This document shows positions 10,717 to 18,597 of a DNA stretch of 48,947 nt, piece after piece (the first letter of the stretch is position 1; each line of letters opens with the position of its first letter). The translations under genes and the position numbers were made by a program. Source of the DNA: Pseudomonadota bacterium (GTDB taxonomy: Bacteria; Pseudomonadota; Gammaproteobacteria; UBA5335); contig JAASSS010000002.1 in the NCBI GenBank assembly GCA_021767745.1, forward strand, positions 1 to 48,947. Reading direction: 5' to 3'. Under the pieces are notes generated by a model, which saw only the letters and a list, made by a program, of their open reading frames with translations, was not told the DNA's origin and searched no databases.

Positions 10717-11604
10717 ATGGACTATCCGACGCTCGACGCCACCGTCGGCAACACTCCGCTCGTGCGCCTGCAGCGGCTCGGCGCCGGGCGGAACACGTTG
10801 CTGGTCAAGCTGGAAGGCAACAATCCCGCCGGATCGGTGAAGGATCGGCCCGCGCTCGGCATGATCGCCGGCGCCGAGGCCCGGGGCGAAATCTCCCCCG
10901 GTGACCGGCTGGTCGAGGCCACCAGCGGTAACACCGGCATCGCCTTGGCGATGGCTGCGGCCACACGGGGCTACCCGCTGCTGCTGATCATGCCAGAGAA
11001 CGCCAGTAGCGAGCGGGTCGCGGTCATGAAGGCCTACGGCGCCGAGATCCGGCTGGTGAGCGCAGAGGCCGGCATGGAAGGGGCGCGGGACCTGGCCGCC
11101 GAACTGGTGGCCGCCGGGCAGGGCAAGACGCTCGATCAGTTCGCCAATCCGGACAACCCGCGCGCCCACGAGACCGGCACCGGGCCGGAGATCTGGCAGG
11201 CCACGGCCGGCACCGTGACGCACTTCGTCTCCAGCATGGGCACCACGGGCACGATCATGGGCACCTCGCGCTATCTCAAGGGGCAGGACGCTCGGGTGCA
11301 GATCGTCGGCGTGCAGCCGGCCGAGGGCGCCAGCATTCCGGGCATCCGGCGCTGGCCGCAGGCCTACCTGCCGAAGATCTTCGAGCCCTCGCGGGTGGAT
11401 CGGATCATCGATGTCGATCAGCCAGCGGCCGAGCGCATGACGCGCCGGCTGGCGCGCGAGGAGGGCATCTTCGCCGGCGTGAGCTCGGGCGGCTGCGTCG
11501 AGGCGATGCTCGTGCTGGATGCCGAACTCCAGGGGGCGACCCTCGTCGGCATCATCTGTGATCGCGGCGACCGCTACGTCTCCACCGGCATCTTCCCGAC
11601 CTGA
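10717..11604 (+). CDS. cysM: Cysteine synthase B (O-acetylserine sulfhydrylase)
   Basis: CysM is a PLP enzyme that makes cysteine from O-acetylserine and sulfide or thiosulfate. Lys42 in NNPAGSVKDRPA is the Schiff-base lysine; TSGNTG binds the substrate carboxylate, and the phosphate-binding loop SSMGTTGTIMG is intact. Length (295) and details such as the RWPQAYLPKIFEPSRVDR segment fit CysM rather than CysK. Its position divergent from barA and upstream of rlmD is typical for gammaproteobacteria. An exonuclease gene starts 8 bp after its stop. Confidence 0.96.
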   Translation: MDYPTLDATVGNTPLVRLQRLGAGRNTLLVKLEGNNPAGSVKDRPALGMIAGAEARGEISPGDRLVEATSGNTGIALAMAAATRGYPLLLIMPENASSERVAVMKAYGAEIRLVSAEAGMEGARDLAAELVAAGQGKTLDQFANPDNPRAHETGTGPEIWQATAGTVTHFVSSMGTTGTIMGTSRYLKGQDARVQIVGVQPAEGASIPGIRRWPQAYLPKIFEPSRVDRIIDVDQPAAERMTRRLAREEGIFAGVSSGGCVEAMLVLDAELQGATLVGIICDRGDRYVSTGIFPT

Positions 11605-11612
11605 CGTCCGGC

Positions 11613-12410
11613 GTGAACGTCTTCGCCTTCGACATCGAGACGGTGCCGGATGTCGCCACCGGCCGGCGCCTGCTGGAGGTGGACGACCTGCCGGATGCCG
11701 AGGTCGCGGAGCTGATGTTCCAGCAGCAGCGCCGCCGCACTGGCGGCACCAGCGATTTTCTGCCGCTGGCGCAGCATCGGATCGTGGCCATTGCCGCCTG
11801 TCTGCACAGCGGCGAGCAGTTCCGGGTGTGGTCGCTCGGCGAGCCGGAGGCGGACGAGGCCGAACTGATCGGCCGCTTCTTCGACGGCATCGAGCGGCTG
11901 CGTCCGACCATCGTCTCCTGGAACGGCGCCGGCTTCGACCTGCCGGTGCTGCATTACCGGGCCCTGCTGCACGGCATCAGCGCGCCCTGCTACTGGGACA
12001 CCGGCGAGCTGCACGCCTCGCACCGCTACAACAACTATCTCGGCCGTTTCCACTGGCGCCACCTCGACCTGATGGACGTGCTCGCCGGCTATCAGCCACG
12101 GGGCGGGGCGAAGCTGGAGGACGTCGCGCTGATGCTCGGCCTGCCGGGCAAACTCGGCATGAGCGGCGGTGCGGTCTGGCCGGCCTGGCAGGCGGGCGAG
12201 CGCGAGCGGATCCGCAACTACTGCGAAATCGATGTGCTCAACACCTTCCTGATCTACCTGCGCTTCGAGCTGATGCGGGGCCGGCTCACGGCCGAGGGCT
12301 ACGGCCAGTCCTCGCGCCAGATCCTCGATATGCTGACGACGGCCGAGCCCGCGCATCTGCGTGCCTTCGCCGAGCGCTGGCGCGCTGCCGGCGGCTGCGG
12401 CCTCGACTGA
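11613..12410 (+). CDS. DEDD-family 3'-5' exonuclease (PolB-exonuclease-like)
   Basis: This is a stand-alone exonuclease domain of the predicted PolB-like 3'-5' exonuclease type (265 residues). The metal-binding motifs are in order: Asp7/Glu9 in AFDIETVPD, Asp in WNGAGFDLPVLHYR, and the terminal motif NYCEIDVLNTF with Tyr and Asp, the DEDDy arrangement. Substrate and physiological role are not established; the fold suggests trimming of DNA or RNA 3' ends. It starts at GTG and is sandwiched between cysM and rlmD, sharing one base with the rlmD start codon (TGATG). Confidence 0.88.
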   Translation: MNVFAFDIETVPDVATGRRLLEVDDLPDAEVAELMFQQQRRRTGGTSDFLPLAQHRIVAIAACLHSGEQFRVWSLGEPEADEAELIGRFFDGIERLRPTIVSWNGAGFDLPVLHYRALLHGISAPCYWDTGELHASHRYNNYLGRFHWRHLDLMDVLAGYQPRGGAKLEDVALMLGLPGKLGMSGGAVWPAWQAGERERIRNYCEIDVLNTFLIYLRFELMRGRLTAEGYGQSSRQILDMLTTAEPAHLRAFAERWRAAGGCGLD

Positions 12411-13759
12411 TGGGCCGGCGCAGGACACGCTCGGCGCCGGCGGCGCCGATCGAGCTGGCCGTGGATGCGCTGGCACACGATGGCCGCGGCATCGGCCGGG
12501 TCGAGGGCAAGACGGCTTTCATCCACAACGCCCTGCCGGGTGAGCGGGTGCGCTACCAGCGCTGGCGCAAGCGGCGTGATTACGATGAGGGCGACGCCCT
12601 CGAGGTGCTGCAACCCTCGCCGGACCGGGTGACGCCGCCCTGCGCGCACTTTGGCGTCTGCGGTGGCTGTGCGCTGCAGCACCTGGCACCGGCCGCGCAG
12701 CGCGAGGCCAAGGCCGCCGGCCTGCTGGAGAACCTGCAGCGCATCGGCGGGGTGCAGCCGGCACGGGTGCTGCCCCCGCTCGCCGGCCCGGCTCTGGGCT
12801 ATCGGCGCAAGGCGCGCCTGGCGGTGAAGGACGTGCCTGCCAAGGGACGGGTGCTGGTGGGATTTCGCGAGCGGCGCGCGCCCTACGTCGCCGACTGCCA
12901 GCGCTGCGAGGTGCTGCACCCCCAGGTCGGGGCACTGCTCCTGCCGCTCTCGGCGCTGATCGGCGGTCTTGGCATCCGCACGCAACTGCCGCAGATCGAG
13001 GTGGCCGTGGCGGACAATGCCACCGCGCTGGTGCTGCGTGTGCTCGCCCCGCCCAGTGCGTCCGATCGCGCGCAGCTGGCGGCGTTCGCCGAGACGCACG
13101 GCCTGCAGATCTTCCTGCAGCATGGCGGTCCGGAGTCGCTCGAACCGCTCACGGGGCCGCCGCCGCCGCTGGCCTACGAGCTGCCGGACTTCGATCTCGA
13201 GATGCATTTCACGCCAACCCAATTCACGCAGATCAACCACGAGATCAACCGCCAGATGGTGCAGCAGGCGATCGATCTGCTGGCGCCGGCGCCGGACTGG
13301 CGGGTGCTGGACCTGTTCTGCGGCATTGGCAACTTCACGCTGCCGCTGGCGCGGCATGCCGGGCGCGTGCATGGGATCGAGGGCGCAGCCGAGCTGGTGT
13401 CGCAGGCCGAGTACAACGGCCGGCGCCATGGGATCGACAACGTCAGTTTCTCGGTGGCCGATCTGTACACGCCGCCGGCCGGCGGCGCAGCGCCGGCGGA
13501 CCTGCCGGCGTGGGCCCGGACGGGCGTTGACGGCGTCCTGCTCGATCCGCCGCGATCGGGCGCCGAGGCCATTCTGCCGTGGCTTGCGCGCACCGGGCCG
13601 CGTCGCATTGTCTATGTGTCCTGCCATCCGGCGACGCTGGCGCGCGATGCCGGGCGGCTGGTGGGCGAGCACGGGTATCGGCTGGCTGCGGCCGGCATCA
13701 TGGACATGTTCCCGCATACGGCGCACGTCGAATCGATGGCACTGTTCGAGCGGGACTGA
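12410..13759 (+). CDS. rlmD: 23S rRNA (uracil-1939-C5) methyltransferase RlmD (RumA)
   Basis: RlmD uses SAM to make m5U1939 in 23S rRNA. It has an N-terminal TRAM domain (about 12-70), an iron-sulfur cluster motif (Cys78, Cys84, Cys87 in CAHFGVCGGC, with a later Cys in VADCQRC), and a Rossmann methyltransferase domain with LDLFCGIGNFTLPLA, LLDPPRSGA and the catalytic Cys in VYVSCHPATLARD. The 449 residues fit the family (E. coli 433). The frame is open further upstream, but the TRAM domain places the start at ATG 12410, in a TGATG overlap with the exonuclease. relA, often next, is not found here. Confidence 0.95.
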   Translation: MGRRRTRSAPAAPIELAVDALAHDGRGIGRVEGKTAFIHNALPGERVRYQRWRKRRDYDEGDALEVLQPSPDRVTPPCAHFGVCGGCALQHLAPAAQREAKAAGLLENLQRIGGVQPARVLPPLAGPALGYRRKARLAVKDVPAKGRVLVGFRERRAPYVADCQRCEVLHPQVGALLLPLSALIGGLGIRTQLPQIEVAVADNATALVLRVLAPPSASDRAQLAAFAETHGLQIFLQHGGPESLEPLTGPPPPLAYELPDFDLEMHFTPTQFTQINHEINRQMVQQAIDLLAPAPDWRVLDLFCGIGNFTLPLARHAGRVHGIEGAAELVSQAEYNGRRHGIDNVSFSVADLYTPPAGGAAPADLPAWARTGVDGVLLDPPRSGAEAILPWLARTGPRRIVYVSCHPATLARDAGRLVGEHGYRLAAAGIMDMFPHTAHVESMALFERD

Positions 13760-13772
13760 CGACGGAAGCGAG

Positions 13773-14258
13773 ATGGGCCTGGAGATCGAACGCAAGTTTC
13801 GGGTGCGCGATGCGCGCTGGCGGGAAGCCGCGGTGCGCGAGGCGGCCTTCGTACAGGCGTACCTGACGCAGCAGGGCAAGAGCTCGATCCGCGTGCGAAC
13901 AGACGGCGAGCAGGCGTACCTGAACATCAAGAGCGTCACGCCGGGCCGGGTACGCCACGAGTTCCAGTACGCCATCCCGCTGGCCGACGCGGAGGAGATC
14001 CTCGCCAACCTCTGCGAGGGGCCGCAGATCGCCAAACGACGCTACTGGGTGCCCTACGGTGAGCACACCTGGGAGATCGACGTCTTCGAGGGCGACAACG
14101 CCGGGCTGGTGGTCGCCGAGATCGAGCTCGGCGAGCCGGACGAAACCTTCGAGCGCCCGCCCTGGATCGGGGCGGAAGTGACCGACGAGCTGCGCTACTA
14201 CAATGCCGCGCTGGCCCGCCGACCCTACTGCGAATGGACGGCGGCGGAGCGCGGCTGA
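13773..14258 (+). CDS. CYTH-domain protein (triphosphate tunnel metalloenzyme family)
   Basis: The N-terminal GLEIERKFRV is the ExExK motif that defines CYTH proteins. SSIRVRTDGEQAYLNIKS and VAEIELGEPDETFERPPW supply the Arg, Lys and Glu tunnel residues expected in family members. At 161 residues it is a stand-alone CYTH domain, whose relatives hydrolyse inorganic triphosphate or organic polyphosphates; the true substrate cannot be read from sequence. The frame is open upstream, but the motif fixes the ATG at 13773, which has GGAAG a few bases before it. The next gene starts inside its last 25 bp. Confidence 0.9.
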   Translation: MGLEIERKFRVRDARWREAAVREAAFVQAYLTQQGKSSIRVRTDGEQAYLNIKSVTPGRVRHEFQYAIPLADAEEILANLCEGPQIAKRRYWVPYGEHTWEIDVFEGDNAGLVVAEIELGEPDETFERPPWIGAEVTDELRYYNAALARRPYCEWTAAERG

Positions 14259-14773
14259 ACGCGCCGCTGCCCGGCAGCCGGCTGCGCATCGACCTGGCGC
14301 GCCAGCAGCTGGCGCTGCTGGCCGCGGACGGAGCCCGGCTGGCGGCATGGGCGATCTCCAGCGCCGCCAATGGCCCCGGCGAGCGCAATGGCAGCGGCTG
14401 CACCCCGCGCGGGCGTCATCGCATCCGCGCGCTGATCGGCGCCGGCACGCCGGCCGATACCGTCTTCGTCGGCCGGCGGCCCACCGGCGAGATCTACGAC
14501 GCCGCCCTGGCGGCGCGCTATCCGGCGCGGGACTGGATCCTCACCCGCATCCTCTGGCTGTGCGGCGAGCAGCCGGGCTTCAACCGGGGCGGTGCGGTCG
14601 ACAGCATGCGCCGCTATATCTATATCCACGGCACGCCGGCGACCGAACCGATGGGCGTGCCGGCCTCGCATGGTTGCATCCGGCTGCACACGCCGGCTCT
14701 GCTGGAACTTTTCCCGCGATGCTATGCCGGCATGCCGGTCCTCATCGACAGCGAACAGGAGACGGACGCATGA
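14234..14773 (+). CDS. YkuD-fold L,D-transpeptidase/L,D-carboxypeptidase, no signal peptide
   Basis: The YkuD catalytic motif is complete: His132 (IHGTP) and S145-H-G-C148-I-R150, with Cys148 the nucleophile. The 179-residue protein has no signal peptide or membrane span at the N-terminus, so it is predicted to be cytoplasmic. That is unlike cell-wall cross-linking L,D-transpeptidases, but like the cytosolic YkuD-type L,D-carboxypeptidase ElsL/LdtK of Acinetobacter, which trims recycled peptidoglycan tetrapeptides. Its stop overlaps the ATG of nagZ (ATGA), and NagZ acts in the same cytosolic recycling route. Carboxypeptidase activity is inferred; the fold is certain. It begins within the end of the CYTH gene. 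Confidence 0.88.
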   Translation: MDGGGARLNAPLPGSRLRIDLARQQLALLAADGARLAAWAISSAANGPGERNGSGCTPRGRHRIRALIGAGTPADTVFVGRRPTGEIYDAALAARYPARDWILTRILWLCGEQPGFNRGGAVDSMRRYIYIHGTPATEPMGVPASHGCIRLHTPALLELFPRCYAGMPVLIDSEQETDA

Positions 14774-15798
14774 GCACGCGACACCCCGGACCGGTGATCA
14801 TGGACCTGGCGGGCACGCAGCTGACGGCCGAGGAGCGCGAGCTGGTGATGCACCCGCTGGTCGGTGGCGTCATCCTGTTCTCGCGCAACTACGACAACCC
14901 CGCGCAGCTGGCAGAGCTGATCTTCAGCCTGCGCCAGCTGCGCAGCCCGCTGCTGATCACGGTGGATCAGGAAGGCGGTCGCGTGCAGCGGCTGCGCCAT
15001 GGCTTCACCGAGCTGCCGCCGATGGCCGCGCTGGGCCGGCGCTTTGAAGCCGATCCGGCCCAAGCCCGGGCACAGGCGCAGGAACTGGGCTGGCTGCTGG
15101 CCGCCGAGCTGCGCGACCTCGATATCGATCTCAGCTTCGCGCCGGTGCTCGATGTCGCCGGCAACGCCGAGGTCATCGGCGATCGTGCCTTCCACCGCGA
15201 GCCGGCCGCCGTGATCGAGCTGGCGGTCGCCTTCATCGGCGGCATGCGCGAGGCCGGCATGGCGGCGGTGGGCAAGCACTTCCCCGGCCACGGCTCGGTC
15301 AGCGGCGATTCGCATGTCATGCTGCCGCTGGACGCGCGCGGCATCGAGCAGATCGAACATCGCGACCTGCTGGCGTTCGCGCAGCTCGCCCATGAAGGCA
15401 TCCCGGGCCTGATGAGCGCCCATGTGGTCTACCCGGCCGTGGATGACGTGCCGGCGACCTTCTCGCGCATCTGGTTGCGGCAGATCCTGCGCGAGCGGAT
15501 CGGCTACGACGGTATGATCATCAGCGACGATCTGAACATGGCGGCAGCCGCCCAGCTCGGCGATGCCCGGGTGCGCGCCGCCGCGGCGCTCGATGCCGGC
15601 TGTGAGCTGCTGCCGATCTGCAACGATCGCCACGCGCTGGTCACGGTGCTCGACCAGCTCCACTGGCAGGCCGGGCGGCATTTCCGCCGGCGTTACGACC
15701 GCCTGCTCGGCGCCCACCGTCCCGGCGCCGACCCGGGGCGCCGGGCACAGGCGCGCGAACTGGCCGGCCTGCTCGCCGAGCCGGCCGCGCACGCGTGA
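14770..15798 (+). CDS. nagZ: beta-N-acetylhexosaminidase NagZ
   Basis: NagZ is the cytoplasmic family 3 glycosidase that removes GlcNAc from GlcNAc-anhydroMurNAc peptides during peptidoglycan recycling, so it also shapes AmpC-inducer pools. The signature KHFPGHGSVSGDSH lies at 169-182 and contains the Asp/His catalytic dyad on the mobile loop. VDQEGGRVQRLR and the nucleophile segment IISDDLNM are also present. At 342 residues it matches E. coli NagZ (341). The start is the ATG in the ATGA overlap with the YkuD gene, and its stop overlaps the GTG of hpt. Confidence 0.96.
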   Translation: MSTRHPGPVIMDLAGTQLTAEERELVMHPLVGGVILFSRNYDNPAQLAELIFSLRQLRSPLLITVDQEGGRVQRLRHGFTELPPMAALGRRFEADPAQARAQAQELGWLLAAELRDLDIDLSFAPVLDVAGNAEVIGDRAFHREPAAVIELAVAFIGGMREAGMAAVGKHFPGHGSVSGDSHVMLPLDARGIEQIEHRDLLAFAQLAHEGIPGLMSAHVVYPAVDDVPATFSRIWLRQILRERIGYDGMIISDDLNMAAAAQLGDARVRAAAALDAGCELLPICNDRHALVTVLDQLHWQAGRHFRRRYDRLLGAHRPGADPGRRAQARELAGLLAEPAAHA

Positions 15799-16346
15799 GC
15801 CAGCCAGTCTCCCAGGCACCGACCGAGGTGCTCGCAGGGGCCGAATGCATTCATCCGGCACCGGCCGTGGCGGCCGCCTACGATCGGCTGGCGCTGGCGC
15901 TGGCCGAGCGGCTGCAAGGCCAATATCCGCTGCTGCTGCCGGTGATGATCGGCGGGATGATTCCCGCCGCCGCGCTGGCAGAGCGCCTGGCCGAACCGCT
16001 GCAGCTCGACTACGTGCATGCCACCCGCTATCGCGGCGCCACCACCGGCGGCGAGCTGCACTGGCAGGCGCGGCCGAGCTGCCCGCTGGCCGGGCGCACC
16101 GTGGTGCTGGTCGACGACATCCTAGATGAGGGCGTGACGCTGGCGGCGCTGCAGCGCTGGTGCCAGCAGGAAGGGGCGGCGCGGGTGCTGACCGTGGTGC
16201 TGTGCCGCAAGGCCCACGGCCGTGCCACCCGCGCCGGCGCCGATCTGGTGGGGCTGGAAGTGCCGGATCGCTATGTCTTCGGCGCCGGCATGGACTACGA
16301 GGGCTGCTACCGGAATCTGCCGGGCATTTGGGCACTGCCGGCGTGA
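15795..16346 (+). CDS. hpt: Hypoxanthine-guanine phosphoribosyltransferase
   Basis: This type I phosphoribosyltransferase (183 residues) has the PRPP-binding motif VVLVDDILDEGVTL and a C-terminal purine-site segment LEVPDRYVFGAGMDYEGCYR of the hypoxanthine/guanine branch. It would convert hypoxanthine (and guanine) plus PRPP to IMP (GMP). It starts at GTG, overlapping the nagZ stop, and its own stop overlaps the GTG of the methylthioinosine phosphorylase gene. That neighbour releases hypoxanthine, so the two encode consecutive salvage steps. Confidence 0.88.
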   Translation: MSQPVSQAPTEVLAGAECIHPAPAVAAAYDRLALALAERLQGQYPLLLPVMIGGMIPAAALAERLAEPLQLDYVHATRYRGATTGGELHWQARPSCPLAGRTVVLVDDILDEGVTLAALQRWCQQEGAARVLTVVLCRKAHGRATRAGADLVGLEVPDRYVFGAGMDYEGCYRNLPGIWALPA

Positions 16347-17083
16347 CTGCCCGCATCGCGATCATCGGCGGCACGGGGCTGACCTCGCTGGCGAGTTTCG
16401 CCCTGGAGCGCCACGAGCCACGAGCGACGCCCTGGGGGCTGCCCTCGGCGCCGGTGCAGCGGGGCCGCTTCGGAGACCACCCGGTGCTGTTCCTGCCGCG
16501 TCACGGCCAGCGGCACACGCTGGCACCGCAGCAGGTGAACTATCGCGCCAACCTCTGGGCGCTGCGGGCGGCCGGCGCGCAGGTCGTGCTGGCGGTGGCC
16601 GCGGTGGGCGGCATCCATCCGGCGCTGGGGCCGGGACGGGTGGCGGTGCCGGATCAGCTGATCGACTACACCAGTGGCCGGGCCCACAGCTATGCCCGTG
16701 CCGGCGACTTCACGCATGTGGACTTCACCGAGCCGTACGATCCGCACTGGCGAGGCCGGCTGCTCGCCGCCGCCACCGCGGCGGACGTCGCCGTGCTGGC
16801 GCAGGGCACCTACGGCGTCACGAACGGTCCGCGGCTGGAGACGGCGGCCGAGGTGCGTCGGCTGCAGCGCGACGGCTGCGACATGATCGGCATGACGGCC
16901 ATGCCCGAGGCGGCGCTGGCGCGCGAGCTCGGGCTGCCGTACGCGGCGGTGGCGGCCTCCGTCAACTGGGCCGCCGGCATGGGGCCGGCGGGGCAGGACA
17001 TCCACGCGGAGATCGCGGCCAGCCTGGAGACCTCGCTGGCTGCGGTGCGGCGGATTTTGCTGGCGGCGCTCGCGGCGGCCTGA
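16343..17083 (+). CDS. S-methyl-5'-thioinosine phosphorylase (MTAP/PNP family)
   Basis: This purine nucleoside phosphorylase-fold enzyme (246 residues) shows the MTAP-type phosphate loop IIGGTGL near residue 8, RHG(x)RH, NYRANLWAL and NGPRLETAAE. Methylthioadenosine phosphorylases read the 6-amino group with two Asp in a TDYD-like motif; here the matching stretch is ASVNWA (about 205-210) without either Asp, which fits a 6-oxopurine substrate as in the Pseudomonas aeruginosa methylthioinosine phosphorylase. Products would be hypoxanthine and methylthioribose 1-phosphate. It also sits next to nagZ in Pseudomonas. The start is a GTGA overlap with hpt. Substrate choice is inferred. Confidence 0.83.
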   Translation: MTARIAIIGGTGLTSLASFALERHEPRATPWGLPSAPVQRGRFGDHPVLFLPRHGQRHTLAPQQVNYRANLWALRAAGAQVVLAVAAVGGIHPALGPGRVAVPDQLIDYTSGRAHSYARAGDFTHVDFTEPYDPHWRGRLLAAATAADVAVLAQGTYGVTNGPRLETAAEVRRLQRDGCDMIGMTAMPEAALARELGLPYAAVAASVNWAAGMGPAGQDIHAEIAASLETSLAAVRRILLAALAAA

Positions 17084-17129
17084 GTCTGTGCTGGGCCTGC
17101 GGCCAGGTTGGCTGGTGGCGCCGCCGCGG

Positions 17130-17813
17130 CTAGGTTGCCATCGCCCCCAGTAGCCGGTGCAGTGCAGCCAGCGCCTGGCGCCGTTGCGCCGGCGTGCCTG
17201 CCAGGCGCTCCCGCTGCTGCACGAACGGCCCGGGAACGAGGTCGTCGCTGCACGCCGTTGCCAGTCGCTCGATGCCCTGCGGCAGCATCTCCAGATGAAA
17301 CTGCAGACCCACCACGCGCGGACCCAGATGGAATCCCTGGTGCGGGCAGGCTTCGCTGCGCGCCAGGCTGGTGGCGCCAGGCGGTAGGTCGAACTGCTCG
17401 CCGTGCCAGTGGAACACGGTGAGTTCGGGTGGCCAGCCGGTGACGGGGCAATCGGCGCCGGCAACGGTCACCGCTATCGGCCACCAGCCGATCTCCGGCG
17501 TGCGGGCTGCGCTGACGACGCCGCCCAGCGCCGTGGCCAGCAGCTGCGCCCCGAGGCAGATGCCCAGCACGCGTCGGCCCCGATCGAGCGCCTCGCGCAG
17601 CAACGCCTGCTCGGCCTCGAGCCAGGGGTAGCGCGCCACGTCGTGGACGCTCATCGGCCCGCCCATGACGATCAGCCAGTCGAACCGGTCCGGTGTCGGC
17701 AGCGCCGCCTCCCAGACCGGAACTGTGGCCCAGTCGTGGCCCTCGGCGCGGGCCCAGTCCGCTATTGCCCCGGCATTCTCGAAGGGCACATGCTGCAGGC
17801 AGCGGATGCGCAT
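17130..17813 (-). CDS. Class I glutamine amidotransferase-like protein
   Basis: This stand-alone class I glutamine amidotransferase domain (227 residues) is of the kind often called GMP-synthase-like. The nucleophile elbow LGICLGAQLLA holds the catalytic Cys, and VVGLQFHLEM holds the His and Glu of the triad. IVMGGPMSVHD forms the oxyanion region. No synthase domain is attached, and the ammonia acceptor is unknown; relatives include peptidases and glutamyl-amide hydrolases. It converges on the methylthioinosine phosphorylase gene (46 bp gap) and lies 25 bp after the DUF2059 gene on the same strand, so the two may be cotranscribed. Confidence 0.88.
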   Translation of the reverse strand: MRIRCLQHVPFENAGAIADWARAEGHDWATVPVWEAALPTPDRFDWLIVMGGPMSVHDVARYPWLEAEQALLREALDRGRRVLGICLGAQLLATALGGVVSAARTPEIGWWPIAVTVAGADCPVTGWPPELTVFHWHGEQFDLPPGATSLARSEACPHQGFHLGPRVVGLQFHLEMLPQGIERLATACSDDLVPGPFVQQRERLAGTPAQRRQALAALHRLLGAMAT

Positions 17814-17838
17814 CGGTACCGGGCGTCGTCGTGGTGGG

Positions 17839-18384
17839 TCAGAGGTCGACGCCAGCGGCCGTCAACCGCTCCCGCACGCGCGACTGCACCTGCGGGCCGA
17901 TCTCATGCCCCCAGGCCTCGCCCACCGCGGCGCTTTCCGCGCTGATCTGCGGCAGCACGGCGATGCTCTTGCGGCCGAGCGGACTGTCGTAGAACGCCAG
18001 CAGCGCGTCGATCTCCTCGTGCGTGAAATGCCGATCGTAGATCTCGACCATGTCCTCGACCGGATCGTGCTGTTCGCTCGCCTCGGTCACGCTCTCGTGC
18101 GCCTCGCGCTCGGCCAGCGCCAGCAGCGGGCGCGGCAGGTCGGGGCGGACGTGGCGCAGCACCGCAACGGTGCGCTCGGCGATCGCCTGCGCGTAGTGCT
18201 GGACGAGGTTATCGTCGCCGGTCAGCGCCAGCAGGCGCCGGATGCAGCTGTGCTTGCTCTCGCCGCTGGCCGCCGGGGCGGTGTCGGCTGCCGCGGCGGG
18301 CGGGGCTGCCAACGCGAGGGTCGGCAGCATCATCAGAATCAGCAGGCTCGCCATGGCGGCGGCCCGGGCTACAACGCTCCGCAT
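17839..18384 (-). CDS. Secreted DUF2059-domain protein
   Basis: The 181-residue product begins with a classic signal peptide (MRSVVARAAA, then a hydrophobic core ending TLALAAPP), so it should be periplasmic. The mature part is helical, with DRHFTHEEIDALLAFYDSPLG, the core motif of DUF2059, and a lone Cys early in the mature protein. The family has no defined biochemical role. The frame is open far upstream; I chose ATG 18384 because it has the strong site AGGAGA seven bases before it and starts a proper signal sequence. A TATAAT box upstream (18478-18483) supports an own promoter. Confidence 0.85.
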   Translation of the reverse strand: MRSVVARAAAMASLLILMMLPTLALAAPPAAAADTAPAASGESKHSCIRRLLALTGDDNLVQHYAQAIAERTVAVLRHVRPDLPRPLLALAEREAHESVTEASEQHDPVEDMVEIYDRHFTHEEIDALLAFYDSPLGRKSIAVLPQISAESAAVGEAWGHEIGPQVQSRVRERLTAAGVDL

Positions 18385-18390
18385 GTGGTC

Positions 18391-18396
18391 TCTCCT
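18391..18396 (-). promoter_or_regulatory. Ribosome-binding site deciding the DUF2059 start
   Basis: AGGAGA on the minus strand ends six bases before the ATG at 18384. An ATG at 18399 in the same frame has no such site, so 18384 is preferred. Confidence 0.7.
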
Positions 18397-18477
18397 CATG
18401 CCGGCAGTACGCATCCTGCGTTGCCTCCTTGGGCGTGCCGGTCTCTTATGTGCTGCCCATCCCGGGCAGATAGCCGG

Positions 18478-18483
18478 ATTATA
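18478..18483 (-). promoter_or_regulatory. Putative -10 box (TATAAT) of the DUF2059 gene
   Basis: A perfect TATAAT on the minus strand is followed by CCGGCT. No good -35 box sits 16-18 bp upstream. Transcription from here would give a leader of about 85 nt. The box is conspicuous because the surrounding sequence is very GC-rich. Confidence 0.5.
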
Positions 18484-18567
18484 CGAAAACGCCAGGCCAG
18501 CGGTAGCGGCGAGTACAGGCGGGAGCAGGCGGCATCCGCGCGTCATCGGTATCTCGCCCGGCTGCGG

Positions 18568-18573
18568 TAGCAT
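18568..18573 (+). promoter_or_regulatory. Weak putative -10 box of the glycosyltransferase operon
   Basis: TAGCAT followed by CGGGCG lies 24 bp before the ATG at 18598. The -35 region is poor (ATCGGT at 17-bp spacing). It is offered only because it resembles the other -10 boxes in the window. Confidence 0.3.
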
Positions 18574-18585
18574 CGGGCGCGCGTG

Positions 18586-18592
18586 AGGGAGG
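18586..18592 (+). promoter_or_regulatory. Ribosome-binding site deciding the glycosyltransferase start
   Basis: AGGGAGG ends five bases before the ATG at 18598. It lies inside the alternative frame that would begin at GTG 18583, so that longer start is unlikely. Confidence 0.75.
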
Positions 18593-18597
18593 TGGCT

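Noticed and set aside
17084-17129. Inverted repeat CTGGGCC-TGC-GGCCAG as a terminator between the methylthioinosine phosphorylase and amidotransferase genes
   Set aside because: The stem is short with a bulge and there is no T-run, so it is too weak to list as a feature.
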